Source: an uncultured Oxalobacteraceae bacterium (GTDB lineage: Bacteria; Pseudomonadota; Gammaproteobacteria; Burkholderiales; Burkholderiaceae). Taken from it: 64,000 nt of DNA. The notes under the pieces were generated by a model. It was not told where the DNA came from. It worked only from the letters and a program-made list of their open reading frames with translations, and ran no database searches. Shown here piece after piece: positions 17,001 through 24,760 of the stretch (positions are counted from its first letter, which is position 1; each line of letters starts with the position of its first letter). Location: the NCBI GenBank assembly GCA_946479255.1, contig CAMLFK010000002.1, positions 8,047-72,046 on the forward strand, in the 5' to 3' direction. The position numbers and the translations under genes were made by a program.

Positions 17001-17124
17001 CGGGAATGGCCATGCCGAGCCGGAAGCGCGCGCAAGCGCCGTGGCGCAAGTTGCGCGCACGCCGCCACGCCACGCGCCGTTCGGCAATGCTGCTTAACAT
17101 CCTGTCAATCCACCCTCGCATCAT
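14011..17124 (-). CDS. large penicillin-binding transpeptidase with extended N-terminal region
   Basis: A 1037-residue protein. A basic cytoplasmic head of about 40 residues precedes one transmembrane helix (MAIPVAGLLAAVIGAVLIAA). Residues about 70-600 are a long beta-rich periplasmic region that I cannot assign. The penicillin-binding transpeptidase domain fills about 630-1037: STFK with Ser704, SLN at 789-791 and KTG at 967-969, so the active-site triad is intact. A D,D-transpeptidase activity on peptidoglycan is expected, but ordinary class B enzymes (FtsI, MrdA) are 580-650 residues and this is far longer. The start at 17124 follows GGGAGG by five bases. It heads the leftward run that ends with the kinase, which suggests envelope synthesis is the regulated output. 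Confidence 0.88.
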   Translation of the reverse strand: MMRGWIDRMLSSIAERRVAWRRARNLRHGACARFRLGMAIPVAGLLAAVIGAVLIAAHARHIGGSAAGAGAADAFHAVLPGASFEVPTGPGVTVSTHPGATLVIASGMHGDAPVRINLCTQLQDQSRTTSRLAPLRIGYRFEDVARLAQPGQVALHNVALAGPDSPGLPRILVSGSVSGLLKVRWEGGAQQARWASDSADAHSMRRAGWLVWPGGALHLQRRPSNACARAGELVVQLLRSGTAASASAKVTAYPDMGEPVSVLLPPGSYTVPAQAPVKLEDQALFNTLQARGLVRLGSGGLVEVVPRDLAAWRAAPGTARAGELAGWRALTLDAETQQLIEQLYRMADGQYVRRQIEVFNSERRLLGWRVRGEQTGQAGQWQASVGAAPASVASGMPLSGTRLFAELPHGWGEWLRIAGWPLGAAGEPARLTLTLARPGETVELMLAGRLLAVDGAELVGGARAACTGRACPSDDAVQTLTLRLPAGGRIVSVTARPLDMASIGGPGDQQYRHLRLAGGKLAWHALPATRARSAHGPAEPVTLTDRHGTLLWSGGAPTQAAAEAGLAAMLGLHEQHTGSVAGMLARLPSAGQAHHARLSLDLGLQTAAQQVLDCIGMRRGQWDGRRCGGGRPAPAGREAGMVIVDTETGDVLAAANSGSVPANVAGLAANWDEVRDFDRANPARSPLRLPAFQHDGGVHRAPGSTFKIVSALGLELAAQRDPRLGALLGGLPLAEINRMARQKGFAFQTTAATYPFGTGLAHITNYKDQHLDRRAVDGRLGLAQALTYSLNTWFAWSGELSDRSLLGRADGGVPDLQPLQDDALDGVRPIVAMARRLGFGQALRLDGGLLPEDYDWSDWDALQTSPAAIDPVRTRHELRQMAIGLRMQATPLHMALVAGAVGQGTAIAPRLLLELDGRAAAMPEARPLGVRLDRVRAGLKGVVDMGTAAGAFRDAGLAQVRRGLSGKTGTSPSTDTGLSTVWFTGWLEPGSLPGQRRRLAVAAFVSHSEATGGEHVAPVVAALLRHMAAPKPEQRGK

Positions 17125-17302
17125 TTTTCCTCCCACGGCGGCTCCTAGCGGGGGGCGGCGCAAAAGCAGGCCAGGTGACATCCGGCCCCGCTTTTCGACG
17201 GGTCGCGGCGTCAAAACAACCTCCCGTCGCAAGCTGGTGGATGCGGCGCGTGGGGATGGCTAAAGTGGCTCCATCGACAACCCGCATTTGAAAGGAAATA
17301 CC

Positions 17303-17542
17303 ATGAACATCCTGAAAAATATGGAAGCCGTTTTCATCTCCGCCGCAGCGATTGCCTGCACCAGCATGTACCTGCTCGGCAGTGCGCCAGTAGCCCATGC
17401 GACGACACAAACGGCAGCGCCGGCCGTGCCGATGCAGGTCGTGGTGGTCAGCGCCAAGCGCATGACGCCCGACGAAAAGCTGCAATCGATGCTGGAAGAA
17501 CGTCAGCTGGCACAGGCACGCAGCGCCAGCAACCGTGGTTGA
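17303..17542 (+). CDS. small secreted protein, function unknown
   Basis: A 79-residue protein with an N-terminal hydrophobic signal (about residues 8-30, ending VAHA before TTQTAAP), then a short linker and a charged helix (RMTPDEKLQSMLEERQLAQAR). AAAGGAA lies six bases before the ATG at 17303, which decides it over an ATG five codons earlier. It is divergent from the transpeptidase gene, with about 180 bp between the two starts, so both promoters should lie there. No family is recognised. Confidence 0.65.
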   Translation: MNILKNMEAVFISAAAIACTSMYLLGSAPVAHATTQTAAPAVPMQVVVVSAKRMTPDEKLQSMLEERQLAQARSASNRG

Positions 17543-17702
17543 GATGATGGCCATTGCGTGCGTGCCAAGGCGCGTAGTTGTTACTGACTTGTACGTGAAT
17601 CGGCAGATTCTGTGTCAATTGTAAGGACGTGAATCAGTGCTCCAAACCTGCCCGCGGCCCCGGTATATTTGAACCGTAGCAGATCAAACAGGAGACCTGA
17701 TC

Positions 17703-18224
17703 ATGAAACGAGCACTCAGCATTGCAGCATTGATGATTACCGGCGCGGCCGCACTGCTGCCGCTCACCGCCAGCGCCGACAGCCTGCGCGTGTACATCGG
17801 TTCGGAGCCGCCGGCGGCCCGCTACGAGCGCGTGCCGCCACCGCGCCACGGTTATGTCTGGGCGCCGGGCTACTGGAACTGGGAGCACAACCGCCACGCC
17901 TGGCGCCCCGGCCACTGGGAACGGGCGCGCGAGGGCTATCACTACCGCCGCCACGAATGGCAACGCGGGCGTGATGGATATTACCTGGCCCAGGACGGTT
18001 GGGAGCCGGTCTACCAGGGCGGCTACAGCCACCGGCGCGACCGGGATGAGCGCTACCGCGGCCGTGACCGGAACCGGCGTGACCTCGACCGTGACGGCGT
18101 GCCGGATGCCTACGACCGTGACCTCGACAACGACGGCGTGAGCAACCGCTACGACCGTGACCGCGACGGCGATGGTGTGCGCAACGATCGCGACGACCGG
18201 CCGGATAACCGCTACCGCGACTAA
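17703..18224 (+). CDS. secreted WxxGxW-repeat protein with Asp-rich calcium-type repeats
   Basis: A 173-residue exported protein. The signal peptide ends at about residue 25 (LTASADS). Residues 45-100 carry YVWAPGYWNWEHN, HAWRPGHWERA and a third WQRGRDGYYLA copy, the YXWxxGxW repeat family. The tail (about 130-173) has repeated DxDxDGVxDxxDxD units such as DRDGVPDAYDRDLDNDGVSN, which resemble thrombospondin type 3 calcium-binding repeats, in a very Arg/Asp-rich context. The combination suggests a periplasmic or surface protein whose tail folds on calcium. GGAGACCTGATC precedes the ATG. No operon partner is evident. Confidence 0.8.
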   Translation: MKRALSIAALMITGAAALLPLTASADSLRVYIGSEPPAARYERVPPPRHGYVWAPGYWNWEHNRHAWRPGHWERAREGYHYRRHEWQRGRDGYYLAQDGWEPVYQGGYSHRRDRDERYRGRDRNRRDLDRDGVPDAYDRDLDNDGVSNRYDRDRDGDGVRNDRDDRPDNRYRD

Positions 18225-18249
18225 GCGGCGCTTGCGGTATGCTGGACGG

Positions 18250-18927
18250 ATGATCGAATACAGCGAACTGCTTGCCGCAGCTTACAACACCGAACGCACC
18301 GCCAGCCGCCGCCTGGCGCTGCGTTCCGGGTTATCGGAAGAACATGAATTGCGCGCCGTGCTGACCCAGAAGGCCGGCGCGGCGGGCCTGGCCCAGTTGC
18401 TGCTTGAGCGCGCCGCCGACCGTGCCGCCGCAGTAGGCCGCGACAGCGCACGCCAGGCACGGCGCGAAGCCGTTCGCATGGCGCACCGCGAGCGCCATAC
18501 GCCACCGGCCAGCGCATGGCGCGCCTGGTTCGACGGCTCGGCGCGCCCCAACCCCGGGCACTGCAGCATCGGCGCCGTCCTTGCCGGCCCGGCGGGCGAG
18601 CGCATCGAAATCTCCAGCGATATCGGCTACGGCAACAGCAGCGAGGCCGAATACCGCGCACTGATCGCCGTACTGGAGGCGGCGGTGCGGGCCGGCGCCC
18701 ACGACCTCGCCATTCACGGCGACAGCCGGGTGGTGATCGATGACGTCATCGGCCCTGATGCCGACGCGGCGCCTTCGCTGGCGATGTTCCGTGCCCAGGC
18801 CATCACGCTGCTCGGGCAAATTGACAAGGCCAGCCTGCATTGGGTACCGCGCCACAAGAACGGCGCGGCTGATGCGCTGTCGCAGCATCGCTGCCAGGAT
18901 GCCAAAAATATCACTGATGTCACATAG
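18250..18927 (+). CDS. RNase HI-like protein with N-terminal helical extension
   Basis: A 225-residue protein. The first 100 residues are helical and Arg/Ala-rich, without a recognised domain. From about residue 95 the RNase H fold appears: WFDGSARPNPG (first Asp), SSEAEYRALI (Glu), IHGDSRVVIDDV (Asp) and WVPRHKNGAADALS (final Asp). The four acidic catalytic positions of RNase HI-type enzymes are therefore present, so cleavage of RNA in RNA-DNA hybrids is plausible. The PNPG and SxEAEY motifs match the ribonuclease HI-like group often found besides the housekeeping rnhA. The ATG at 18250 is preferred over an in-frame ATG that would overlap the previous gene. Confidence 0.82.
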   Translation: MIEYSELLAAAYNTERTASRRLALRSGLSEEHELRAVLTQKAGAAGLAQLLLERAADRAAAVGRDSARQARREAVRMAHRERHTPPASAWRAWFDGSARPNPGHCSIGAVLAGPAGERIEISSDIGYGNSSEAEYRALIAVLEAAVRAGAHDLAIHGDSRVVIDDVIGPDADAAPSLAMFRAQAITLLGQIDKASLHWVPRHKNGAADALSQHRCQDAKNITDVT

Positions 18928-18975
18928 GCCACGGTAACACGGTAAGATGTGCGCTTCCCCTTATCGGCGCACCTC

Positions 18976-20217
18976 ATGAGCCCATCGAATCGACCACCGG
19001 CATCCAAAGGCAACCTGAACTTCGTACTGATCTGCGTCTTCATCGACATGCTGGGGATCGGCCTGATCGTACCGGTGCTGCCGCCGCTGGTGGGCGAGTT
19101 CGTACAGGGCCGCGAGCAGCAGGCCCTGTGGTTCGGGATTCTGAGCACGGTTTTCGGGCTGATGCAGTTCATCTTCATGCCGATGCTGGGCGCGATCAGC
19201 GACCGGGTCGGACGCCGCCCGGTACTGCTGTATTCCATGGCCGGCATGGGCATCAACTTCCTGGCCACCGCCTGGGCACCCAACCTGGCTTTCCTGTTCA
19301 TCGGCCGCGTCATCGGCGGCATGTCCTCGGCCAGCATGTCGGTGGCCTCGGCATATGCATCCGATGTGTCGGATCACGACTCGCGCGCCAAGAGCTTCGG
19401 CAAGGTCGGCGCGGCCTTCGGACTAGGCTTCATCTGCGGCCCCATGCTGGGCGGCCTGCTCGGCAATGTCGACTTGCACCTGCCGTTCTATGTGGCGGCC
19501 GCGTTGAGCTTCGCCAACCTGCTCTACGGCTGGATCGCCGTGCCGGAATCGCTGCCCGAATCGGAACGCAAACCATTCGAGCTCGCGCGCATCAATCCCT
19601 TCAGCGCGCTGGTCAAGCTGCTAAAGCGCACCGACATCCGCGGCCTGGTCATCGTGTACACGCTGATGACCTGCGCCCAGATGATGCTGCAGACTACGTG
19701 GGTGCTGTACACCACCTTCCGCTTCAACTGGACCCCGCGCGACAACGGCATCGCCCTGTTCTGCGTGGGCCTGTGCGCCGCCGTTGTCCAGGCCGGCCTG
19801 CTCAGCATATTGATTCGCCGGTTCGGCGACAAGCGCCTGGCCATCATCGGCCTGTGTTCCGGAGCGATCACCTACGTGCTGTACGGCCTGGCCACGCAGG
19901 GCTGGATGATGTACGCCTTCATCCTGTGCAACCTGCTGTCGTTTGCCACCGGTCCGGCCCTGCAGGGAATCATCTCCAAGTCGACCGGCGCCAACGAACA
20001 GGGGGAGCTGATGGGGTCCTTGCAGTCGATCAGCAGCGTCGGCATAGTCGTCACGCCGCTGGTCGGCACCACCATCCTGGGTGCCGTCAGCCACCTGCCG
20101 CCCCAGGACTGGCGCATCGGCACCACCTTCTTCCTGTGCGCGGCGATGCAGATCCTCGCCATCCTGGTGGCGCGCCGCTGGTTCGGCGCCCACAAGACCG
20201 GCTATAAACTAGCCTAG
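18976..20217 (+). CDS. MFS exporter, TetA-like drug antiporter family
   Basis: A 413-residue, 12-helix MFS protein. Motif A reads GAISDRVGRRPVLL, matching the TetA/TCR group (G..SDR.GRRP.L). FIDMLGIGLIVPVLPPLV in helix 1 and FGLGFICGPMLGG (motif C, antiporter signature GPxLGG) support a proton-drug exporter. The substrate is unknown; being tetracycline-efflux-like is a family-level statement only. I chose the ATG at 18976; a GTG at 18949 is possible. Its stop shares two bases with the stop of the oppositely oriented TonB receptor gene. Confidence 0.88.
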   Translation: MSPSNRPPASKGNLNFVLICVFIDMLGIGLIVPVLPPLVGEFVQGREQQALWFGILSTVFGLMQFIFMPMLGAISDRVGRRPVLLYSMAGMGINFLATAWAPNLAFLFIGRVIGGMSSASMSVASAYASDVSDHDSRAKSFGKVGAAFGLGFICGPMLGGLLGNVDLHLPFYVAAALSFANLLYGWIAVPESLPESERKPFELARINPFSALVKLLKRTDIRGLVIVYTLMTCAQMMLQTTWVLYTTFRFNWTPRDNGIALFCVGLCAAVVQAGLLSILIRRFGDKRLAIIGLCSGAITYVLYGLATQGWMMYAFILCNLLSFATGPALQGIISKSTGANEQGELMGSLQSISSVGIVVTPLVGTTILGAVSHLPPQDWRIGTTFFLCAAMQILAILVARRWFGAHKTGYKLA

Positions 20218-22394
20218 AACTTCATCTCCAGCACCGCGCGCAGCGATACGTCGCCCGGATAGACGAAACGCCGGTGGACACTGCCGCCGGCGTCGGCATA
20301 GCTGCTCTGGTTGATGAAGTCCTGGCCCAGGATATTCGATAGCGCCAGGCGCAACTGGTGGCGCTGGTCGAATTTCCACAAGCCGTACAGTTCCAGGTCG
20401 CGCCGCACCGACTGGTAGGCGCTTTGCGCAATCGATATGCGCACCGGGCCGCCGTTGCGGAACACGTAGCTGCCGCCGGCGGTCAGTGGACCGCGCTTGT
20501 AGTCCATGCCGAAAGTGGCCGAGAACGGCGTCTGCTGATCGAGCCGGTTGTCCGGACCCGGCACCTCATCCACGCTCGACCAGTTGCGGCTCAGCGACAG
20601 CCGCAGGTCCAGCGCCGGCGCCTTTTGCATGACGGCCGAGAGCGGGAACTTGGCCTCGAACTCCAGGCCGCGCGAGAGCGCCCTGCCGCTGTTTTCAGGG
20701 CTGGCCACCCAGCGACCGTCGCTCCACAGCGACACGCCGGTGCGGGTGTAATCGTCGATGCGGCGCACCGAGGCGCTGAGTGACACCAGCGCGCCCTCGC
20801 CCCAGTAATGTTCATAGGCCGCATCGATCCCCAGCGCCAGTTCCGGCTTGAGGTTTGGATTGCCGGCGAAATCAGGCTCGGTCGAGCTGTTGTTGGCCAC
20901 CGTGAAGCGGCGCGGGATCAGGCTCTGCGTGATTGGCGCCTTGTAGGTGCGGGTCAGCGCCAGGCGCAGCTGGTCGCCCTTGGTATCGGGCAGCTTGTAC
21001 AAGGTCTGGAAGATCGGGCTGAACACGCTGCTGCGTGAACGCGCGCCGGCGAAGGTCGTGCCGGCGGTGGTGGTTCGAATGCCTTCCCAGCGCAGGCCGG
21101 CATACACCGACCAGCGCGGGGTGATGTTCCACTCGTCCTGCCCGAACGCCGCCAGGCGCGTGACCTCGCCGCTGAAAGTCTCGTCGCTGTTGGCCGGAAC
21201 AATACCGGGAAGCGGCTGCTCGACCTGAATGCGGCGGTCGCCTCGCTTGTCGATTCCGCCGTCCCAACCGAACGCCAGGGCGTGGCCTTCGACGACCGGA
21301 GTGATGAACTTGCCGACCGTGTTAAAACCGCGGTCAGTGCCGCGCGAACGCACATGATTGTCGAGCAGTGGCGCTCGCTCGGGCGTGAAACCAAGGCGGT
21401 AGGAATCGTTGCGCAAATCGCCATGGACGCCCCCGACCTTGACCTCCAGTCGTTTGCCCTCGGCCAGCTTCTTCACCCATGCCAGGTCGCTGCGAAAAAA
21501 GGTGTTGCGGTTACTGAGGGTCCAGTCGACCAGCGGGTACTGCGCAGGCGGCCCGAGCTGGGTACTGGTCGGCGCCTGCGACTCGCGCGCGAAGCGGGAA
21601 TAATTGAAGAAGCCCTGCCAGGTCAGCGTGTCGCCGCCGTCCATGGTCCAGTTCAGGCGCGGCGCGAGGCTGACCAGGTCGAGCGTGCCGTCTTCGTGAA
21701 AGCTGCCGCTGCGGCGCAGCCTGGGCGTGCCATCGGGCGCAAGGCCTTCCTCGCTGAGCGAGGAATCGCGCTCGAAGCGGGTGTGCTTGAAGTCCGCGCC
21801 CATCGAGTACGAGAAAGCTTCCTTGCGGTCGGAAAGCTGCAGGTTCAGTGTGGGATTAAGCAGGCCCCGGCCGGCCGCCACGCCTCCCTTGAACTCGCGC
21901 TGCGCCTTGCTGACCGACTTCTTGAGCACGATGTTGATGGTGCCGGCGATCGACTGCGTGCTGAACTCAGCGCTGGCCGCGCGCATCACCTCGATGCGTT
22001 CGATGAGCTCGGGCGCCAGCGAATCGATCGAGAAACCGGCCGGCGCGCGCTCGCCGTTGATCAGCACCTGGGTGTAACCGCTGCCCAGGCCGCGCATGCG
22101 GATCTCGCCGCCGCGGCCGGCCGCGCCGCTCACCGTCACGCCGGGCAGGCGCTTGAGCACGTCCAGCAGATTGGTGTCGCCGTGCTTCACGATCTCGGCC
22201 TGGCCGAGCACGATTTTGCTGGCAGTGTCGTCGCGGCGCGCATCGTAGTCGCCGGCCGATCCCTTGACTTCTACCTTTTGAATGGCCGGCGTGGCCGGCT
22301 TGACGGTGTCGGTGGACACCTGGGCCTGGCTGTCGAAAGCCAGCGCCAATGCGGCGGCAAGCACGGACAAGCGTGGCAGCGAATATATTTGCAT
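20214..22394 (-). CDS. TonB-dependent outer-membrane receptor
   Basis: A 726-residue receptor. The signal peptide covers about residues 1-24 (LSVLAAALALAFDSQAQ). A plug domain follows (LLDVLKRLPGVTVSG, IRMRGLGSGYTQVLINGERAP, IERIEVMRAASAEFSTQSIAGTINI), then a beta barrel to the terminal Phe (VLEMKF). The plug resembles CirA/FepA-type siderophore receptors, but the ligand is not readable. The TonB box is not obvious. The ATG at 22394 gives a normal signal peptide, although no strong Shine-Dalgarno precedes it; start sites further upstream would add a non-signal extension. It converges on the MFS gene, with the two stop codons overlapping. Confidence 0.88.
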   Translation of the reverse strand: MQIYSLPRLSVLAAALALAFDSQAQVSTDTVKPATPAIQKVEVKGSAGDYDARRDDTASKIVLGQAEIVKHGDTNLLDVLKRLPGVTVSGAAGRGGEIRMRGLGSGYTQVLINGERAPAGFSIDSLAPELIERIEVMRAASAEFSTQSIAGTINIVLKKSVSKAQREFKGGVAAGRGLLNPTLNLQLSDRKEAFSYSMGADFKHTRFERDSSLSEEGLAPDGTPRLRRSGSFHEDGTLDLVSLAPRLNWTMDGGDTLTWQGFFNYSRFARESQAPTSTQLGPPAQYPLVDWTLSNRNTFFRSDLAWVKKLAEGKRLEVKVGGVHGDLRNDSYRLGFTPERAPLLDNHVRSRGTDRGFNTVGKFITPVVEGHALAFGWDGGIDKRGDRRIQVEQPLPGIVPANSDETFSGEVTRLAAFGQDEWNITPRWSVYAGLRWEGIRTTTAGTTFAGARSRSSVFSPIFQTLYKLPDTKGDQLRLALTRTYKAPITQSLIPRRFTVANNSSTEPDFAGNPNLKPELALGIDAAYEHYWGEGALVSLSASVRRIDDYTRTGVSLWSDGRWVASPENSGRALSRGLEFEAKFPLSAVMQKAPALDLRLSLSRNWSSVDEVPGPDNRLDQQTPFSATFGMDYKRGPLTAGGSYVFRNGGPVRISIAQSAYQSVRRDLELYGLWKFDQRHQLRLALSNILGQDFINQSSYADAGGSVHRRFVYPGDVSLRAVLEMKF

Positions 22395-22553
22395 GATTTT
22401 AAAGTGAATTTTTGGGGCGAGCGCTATTGTCATCGATAACACGGAGAAATGCTGGCGTTTAAGCAATTATTTATTCATGCGCGTCAAATTCGCCATTCCG
22501 GCGCCGCCAAGGCATAATTGCCGACATTTCTCATTCTGTCCGAGGCCGCGAAC

Positions 22554-23402
22554 GTGTCACGTATAAAAGTCCTTCCGCAGTACTTCTTGCCCAAGCAGGC
22601 CCTGACCCAGTTCGCCGGCCGCATCGCCGGCGCCAAGGGCGGCAACTACACGACCACCCTGATCCGCTGGTTTGTGGGCAAGTACGGCGTGAACATGGAC
22701 GAAGCCGCGAACGGCGACATCACCAGCTATACCAGCTTCAACGACTTCTTCACACGCGCGCTGCGCGAAGGCGCGCGTCCGCTGGCCGACGCCGATTTCA
22801 TCTGCCCGGTGGACGGCACCATCAGCCAGTGCGGCAGCATCGACGACCACCAGATCTTCCAGGCCAAGGGCCACAAGTTCACCACCACCGCGCTGGTCGG
22901 CGGCGATGCGGCGCTGGCGGCCCAGTTCCAGCACGGCAGCTTCGCCAATCTCTACCTCAGCCCGCGCGACTATCACCGCCTGCACATGCCGTGCGACGGG
23001 CGCCTGACGCGCATGATCTATGTGCCGGGCGCGCTATTTTCGGTCAACCCCACCACCGCGCGCGGCATCCCCAACCTGTTCGCCCGTAACGAGCGGGTGG
23101 TGTGCGTGTTCGAATCCGAGCAGCACGGCACCTTCGTGCTGGTGCTGGTGGGCGCCACCATCGTCGGCAGCATCGAGACCGTGTGGCATGGCGTGGTCAA
23201 TCCCCAGCGCGCCGGACAACTGCGCGAATGGCGCTATGAGGACCAGAACATCATCCTCAAGAAGGGCGAAGAGATGGGCCGCTTCCTGCTCGGCTCCACC
23301 ATCGTCATGCTGTTCCGCCCTGGGGTGATCGACTTCAACCCGGCATGGGGGCCGGAACGCCCGATCCGCCTGGGCGAAATGATGGGCAACCGCCCCGCAT
23401 GA
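22554..23402 (+). CDS. psd: phosphatidylserine decarboxylase
   Basis: A 282-residue proenzyme that converts phosphatidylserine to phosphatidylethanolamine at the inner membrane. The self-cleavage motif LGST (in GRFLLGSTIVML) near the C terminus is present; cleavage before its Ser makes the pyruvoyl alpha chain. VDGTISQ, the SPRDYHRLHMP segment and NERVVC are also typical. The GTG at 22554 is the probable start; a TTG 12 codons earlier seems less likely. Its TGA overlaps the ATG of the C13 peptidase gene (ATGA), so the two are translationally coupled. Confidence 0.95.
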   Translation: MSRIKVLPQYFLPKQALTQFAGRIAGAKGGNYTTTLIRWFVGKYGVNMDEAANGDITSYTSFNDFFTRALREGARPLADADFICPVDGTISQCGSIDDHQIFQAKGHKFTTTALVGGDAALAAQFQHGSFANLYLSPRDYHRLHMPCDGRLTRMIYVPGALFSVNPTTARGIPNLFARNERVVCVFESEQHGTFVLVLVGATIVGSIETVWHGVVNPQRAGQLREWRYEDQNIILKKGEEMGRFLLGSTIVMLFRPGVIDFNPAWGPERPIRLGEMMGNRPA

Positions 23403-24760
23403 TCTTGCGCTGGCTGATCGAAGGCGCGCGTTCGCTGCTGTTCATGCGCGTACGCTGGGAGCGCGTAGAACCCAGCCCGGCGCGCCTGGCCATGCTGGCC
23501 GCTGTGTGGCTCATGCTGGTCATCGGCTTTCAGCGCCTGTGGGTCGGCGCCGATGCGGTATTCGATCCCAAGTCGCTGCCCCAGACCGGCTTCATGGCCG
23601 CGCTGATGGCCTGGGCCAGCTACACGGCGCGCGCCCGCGAAGATGGCGCTCCCGTGCCCGCCCAGATCATGTCTTTGCTGCTGGCGCAGCTGGCTTGCCT
23701 GGCACTGATCGGCGGCCTGGCGTTTACGGGTCTCCTGAAGTACAACGCCCTCGACGCTCTCGGCGACCGCCAGTACGCCATGGCCTGGACGGTGCCGGTA
23801 TTCTGGGCCACGCTGGCGCAGCTGGTGGTATTCGCCCGCGCCGCCCGCCGCGCCGCCTCGCGCATTTCGGCCAGCATCGCGGTGGGTCTCGCGGCATTCG
23901 CCGCCGCATATCTCGATCCCGCATCGGCGTTCTGGCGCCTGCCCGAAGAACAAGCCGCCCAGGAGGAAGCCTTCGCCATATCGCAAGAGATGATCGAAGA
24001 ACAGCTGCCGCTGCTGGACGACCAGCTGACCGCGCTCAAAGCGCAGCGGCCCGGCGTCATCGATATGTACACCATCACCTTCGCCCCATACGAAGGCGAA
24101 GAGGTATTCCGCCGCGAGAGCGAGATGGTCTCCAGCGTGATGGCGAAACGCTTCGACGCCGAAGGGCGCGGCCTGCAGCTGCTGAACCACCGCGAGACGG
24201 TAACCCAGCGCCCATGGGCCACGCCGCTCAACCTGCAGCGCGCCATCGAATCCATTGCGAGCATCATGGACACCAGCGAGGACGTGCTGTTCATCCACCT
24301 CACCTCGCACGGTGCCAGCAATGGCGAACTGGCCGCGCAGTTCGCCCCGCTCGAGGTGGGACCGGTCGTCCCGGCGGAACTGAAAAAATGGCTCGACGAA
24401 GCCGGCATCCGCTACCGCGTGCTGTCGATCTCGGCCTGCTATTCCGGCAGCTGGATCGACCCGCTGGCCGGCGACGGCACCCTGGTAATGAGCGCCTCCG
24501 ACGCCGACCACACCTCCTACGGCTGCGGCAGCAAATCCGACCTGACCTTCTTTGGACGCGCCATGTACGACGAACAGCTGCGCAAGCACACGCTCTCGTT
24601 CGAACAGGCGCACAACGCGGTGCGCCCTATCATCAAGCAGCGCGAGATCGAAGCCGGCAAGGACGACGGCTACTCCAATCCGCAGATCAAGGCCGGCAAG
24701 GCCATTCAGGTGCAACTGGCGCGCCAGCGCGAACAGCTGGCCGCCAAGCCCGCGCCTTAG
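23399..24760 (+). CDS. membrane-anchored C13 (legumain/caspase-like) peptidase
   Basis: A 453-residue protein. The N-terminal 170 residues contain about four transmembrane helices (for example MLAAVWLMLVIGF, LLAQLACLALIGGLAFTG, VFWATLAQLVVFA). The second half is a peptidase C13 domain with the catalytic His in HLTSHGASNG and the catalytic Cys in SISACYSGSW, followed by SASDADHTSYGCG. It should be a cysteine peptidase whose domain follows the last helix; the side of the membrane was not resolved. The start overlaps the psd stop as ATGA. Its own stop overlaps that of the convergent LysR gene. The coupling to a phospholipid-synthesis gene is notable and its reason is not known to me. Confidence 0.88.
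   Translation: MILRWLIEGARSLLFMRVRWERVEPSPARLAMLAAVWLMLVIGFQRLWVGADAVFDPKSLPQTGFMAALMAWASYTARAREDGAPVPAQIMSLLLAQLACLALIGGLAFTGLLKYNALDALGDRQYAMAWTVPVFWATLAQLVVFARAARRAASRISASIAVGLAAFAAAYLDPASAFWRLPEEQAAQEEAFAISQEMIEEQLPLLDDQLTALKAQRPGVIDMYTITFAPYEGEEVFRRESEMVSSVMAKRFDAEGRGLQLLNHRETVTQRPWATPLNLQRAIESIASIMDTSEDVLFIHLTSHGASNGELAAQFAPLEVGPVVPAELKKWLDEAGIRYRVLSISACYSGSWIDPLAGDGTLVMSASDADHTSYGCGSKSDLTFFGRAMYDEQLRKHTLSFEQAHNAVRPIIKQREIEAGKDDGYSNPQIKAGKAIQVQLARQREQLAAKPAP

Noticed and set aside
1..17124. Type VI secretion locus
   Set aside because: Kinase, PP2C and FHA are present, but no TssB/C, ClpV, VgrG, Hcp or IcmF-like gene appears in the window.
18949..18975. GTG start for the TetA-like exporter and the GTGCGC/GCGCAC hairpin around it
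   Set aside because: The ATG at 18976 fits the family start better, and the hairpin arms are only 6 bp with a long loop.
22395..22553. Fur box upstream of the TonB receptor
   Set aside because: A sequence resembling half of the consensus is present, but the match is too poor to claim.
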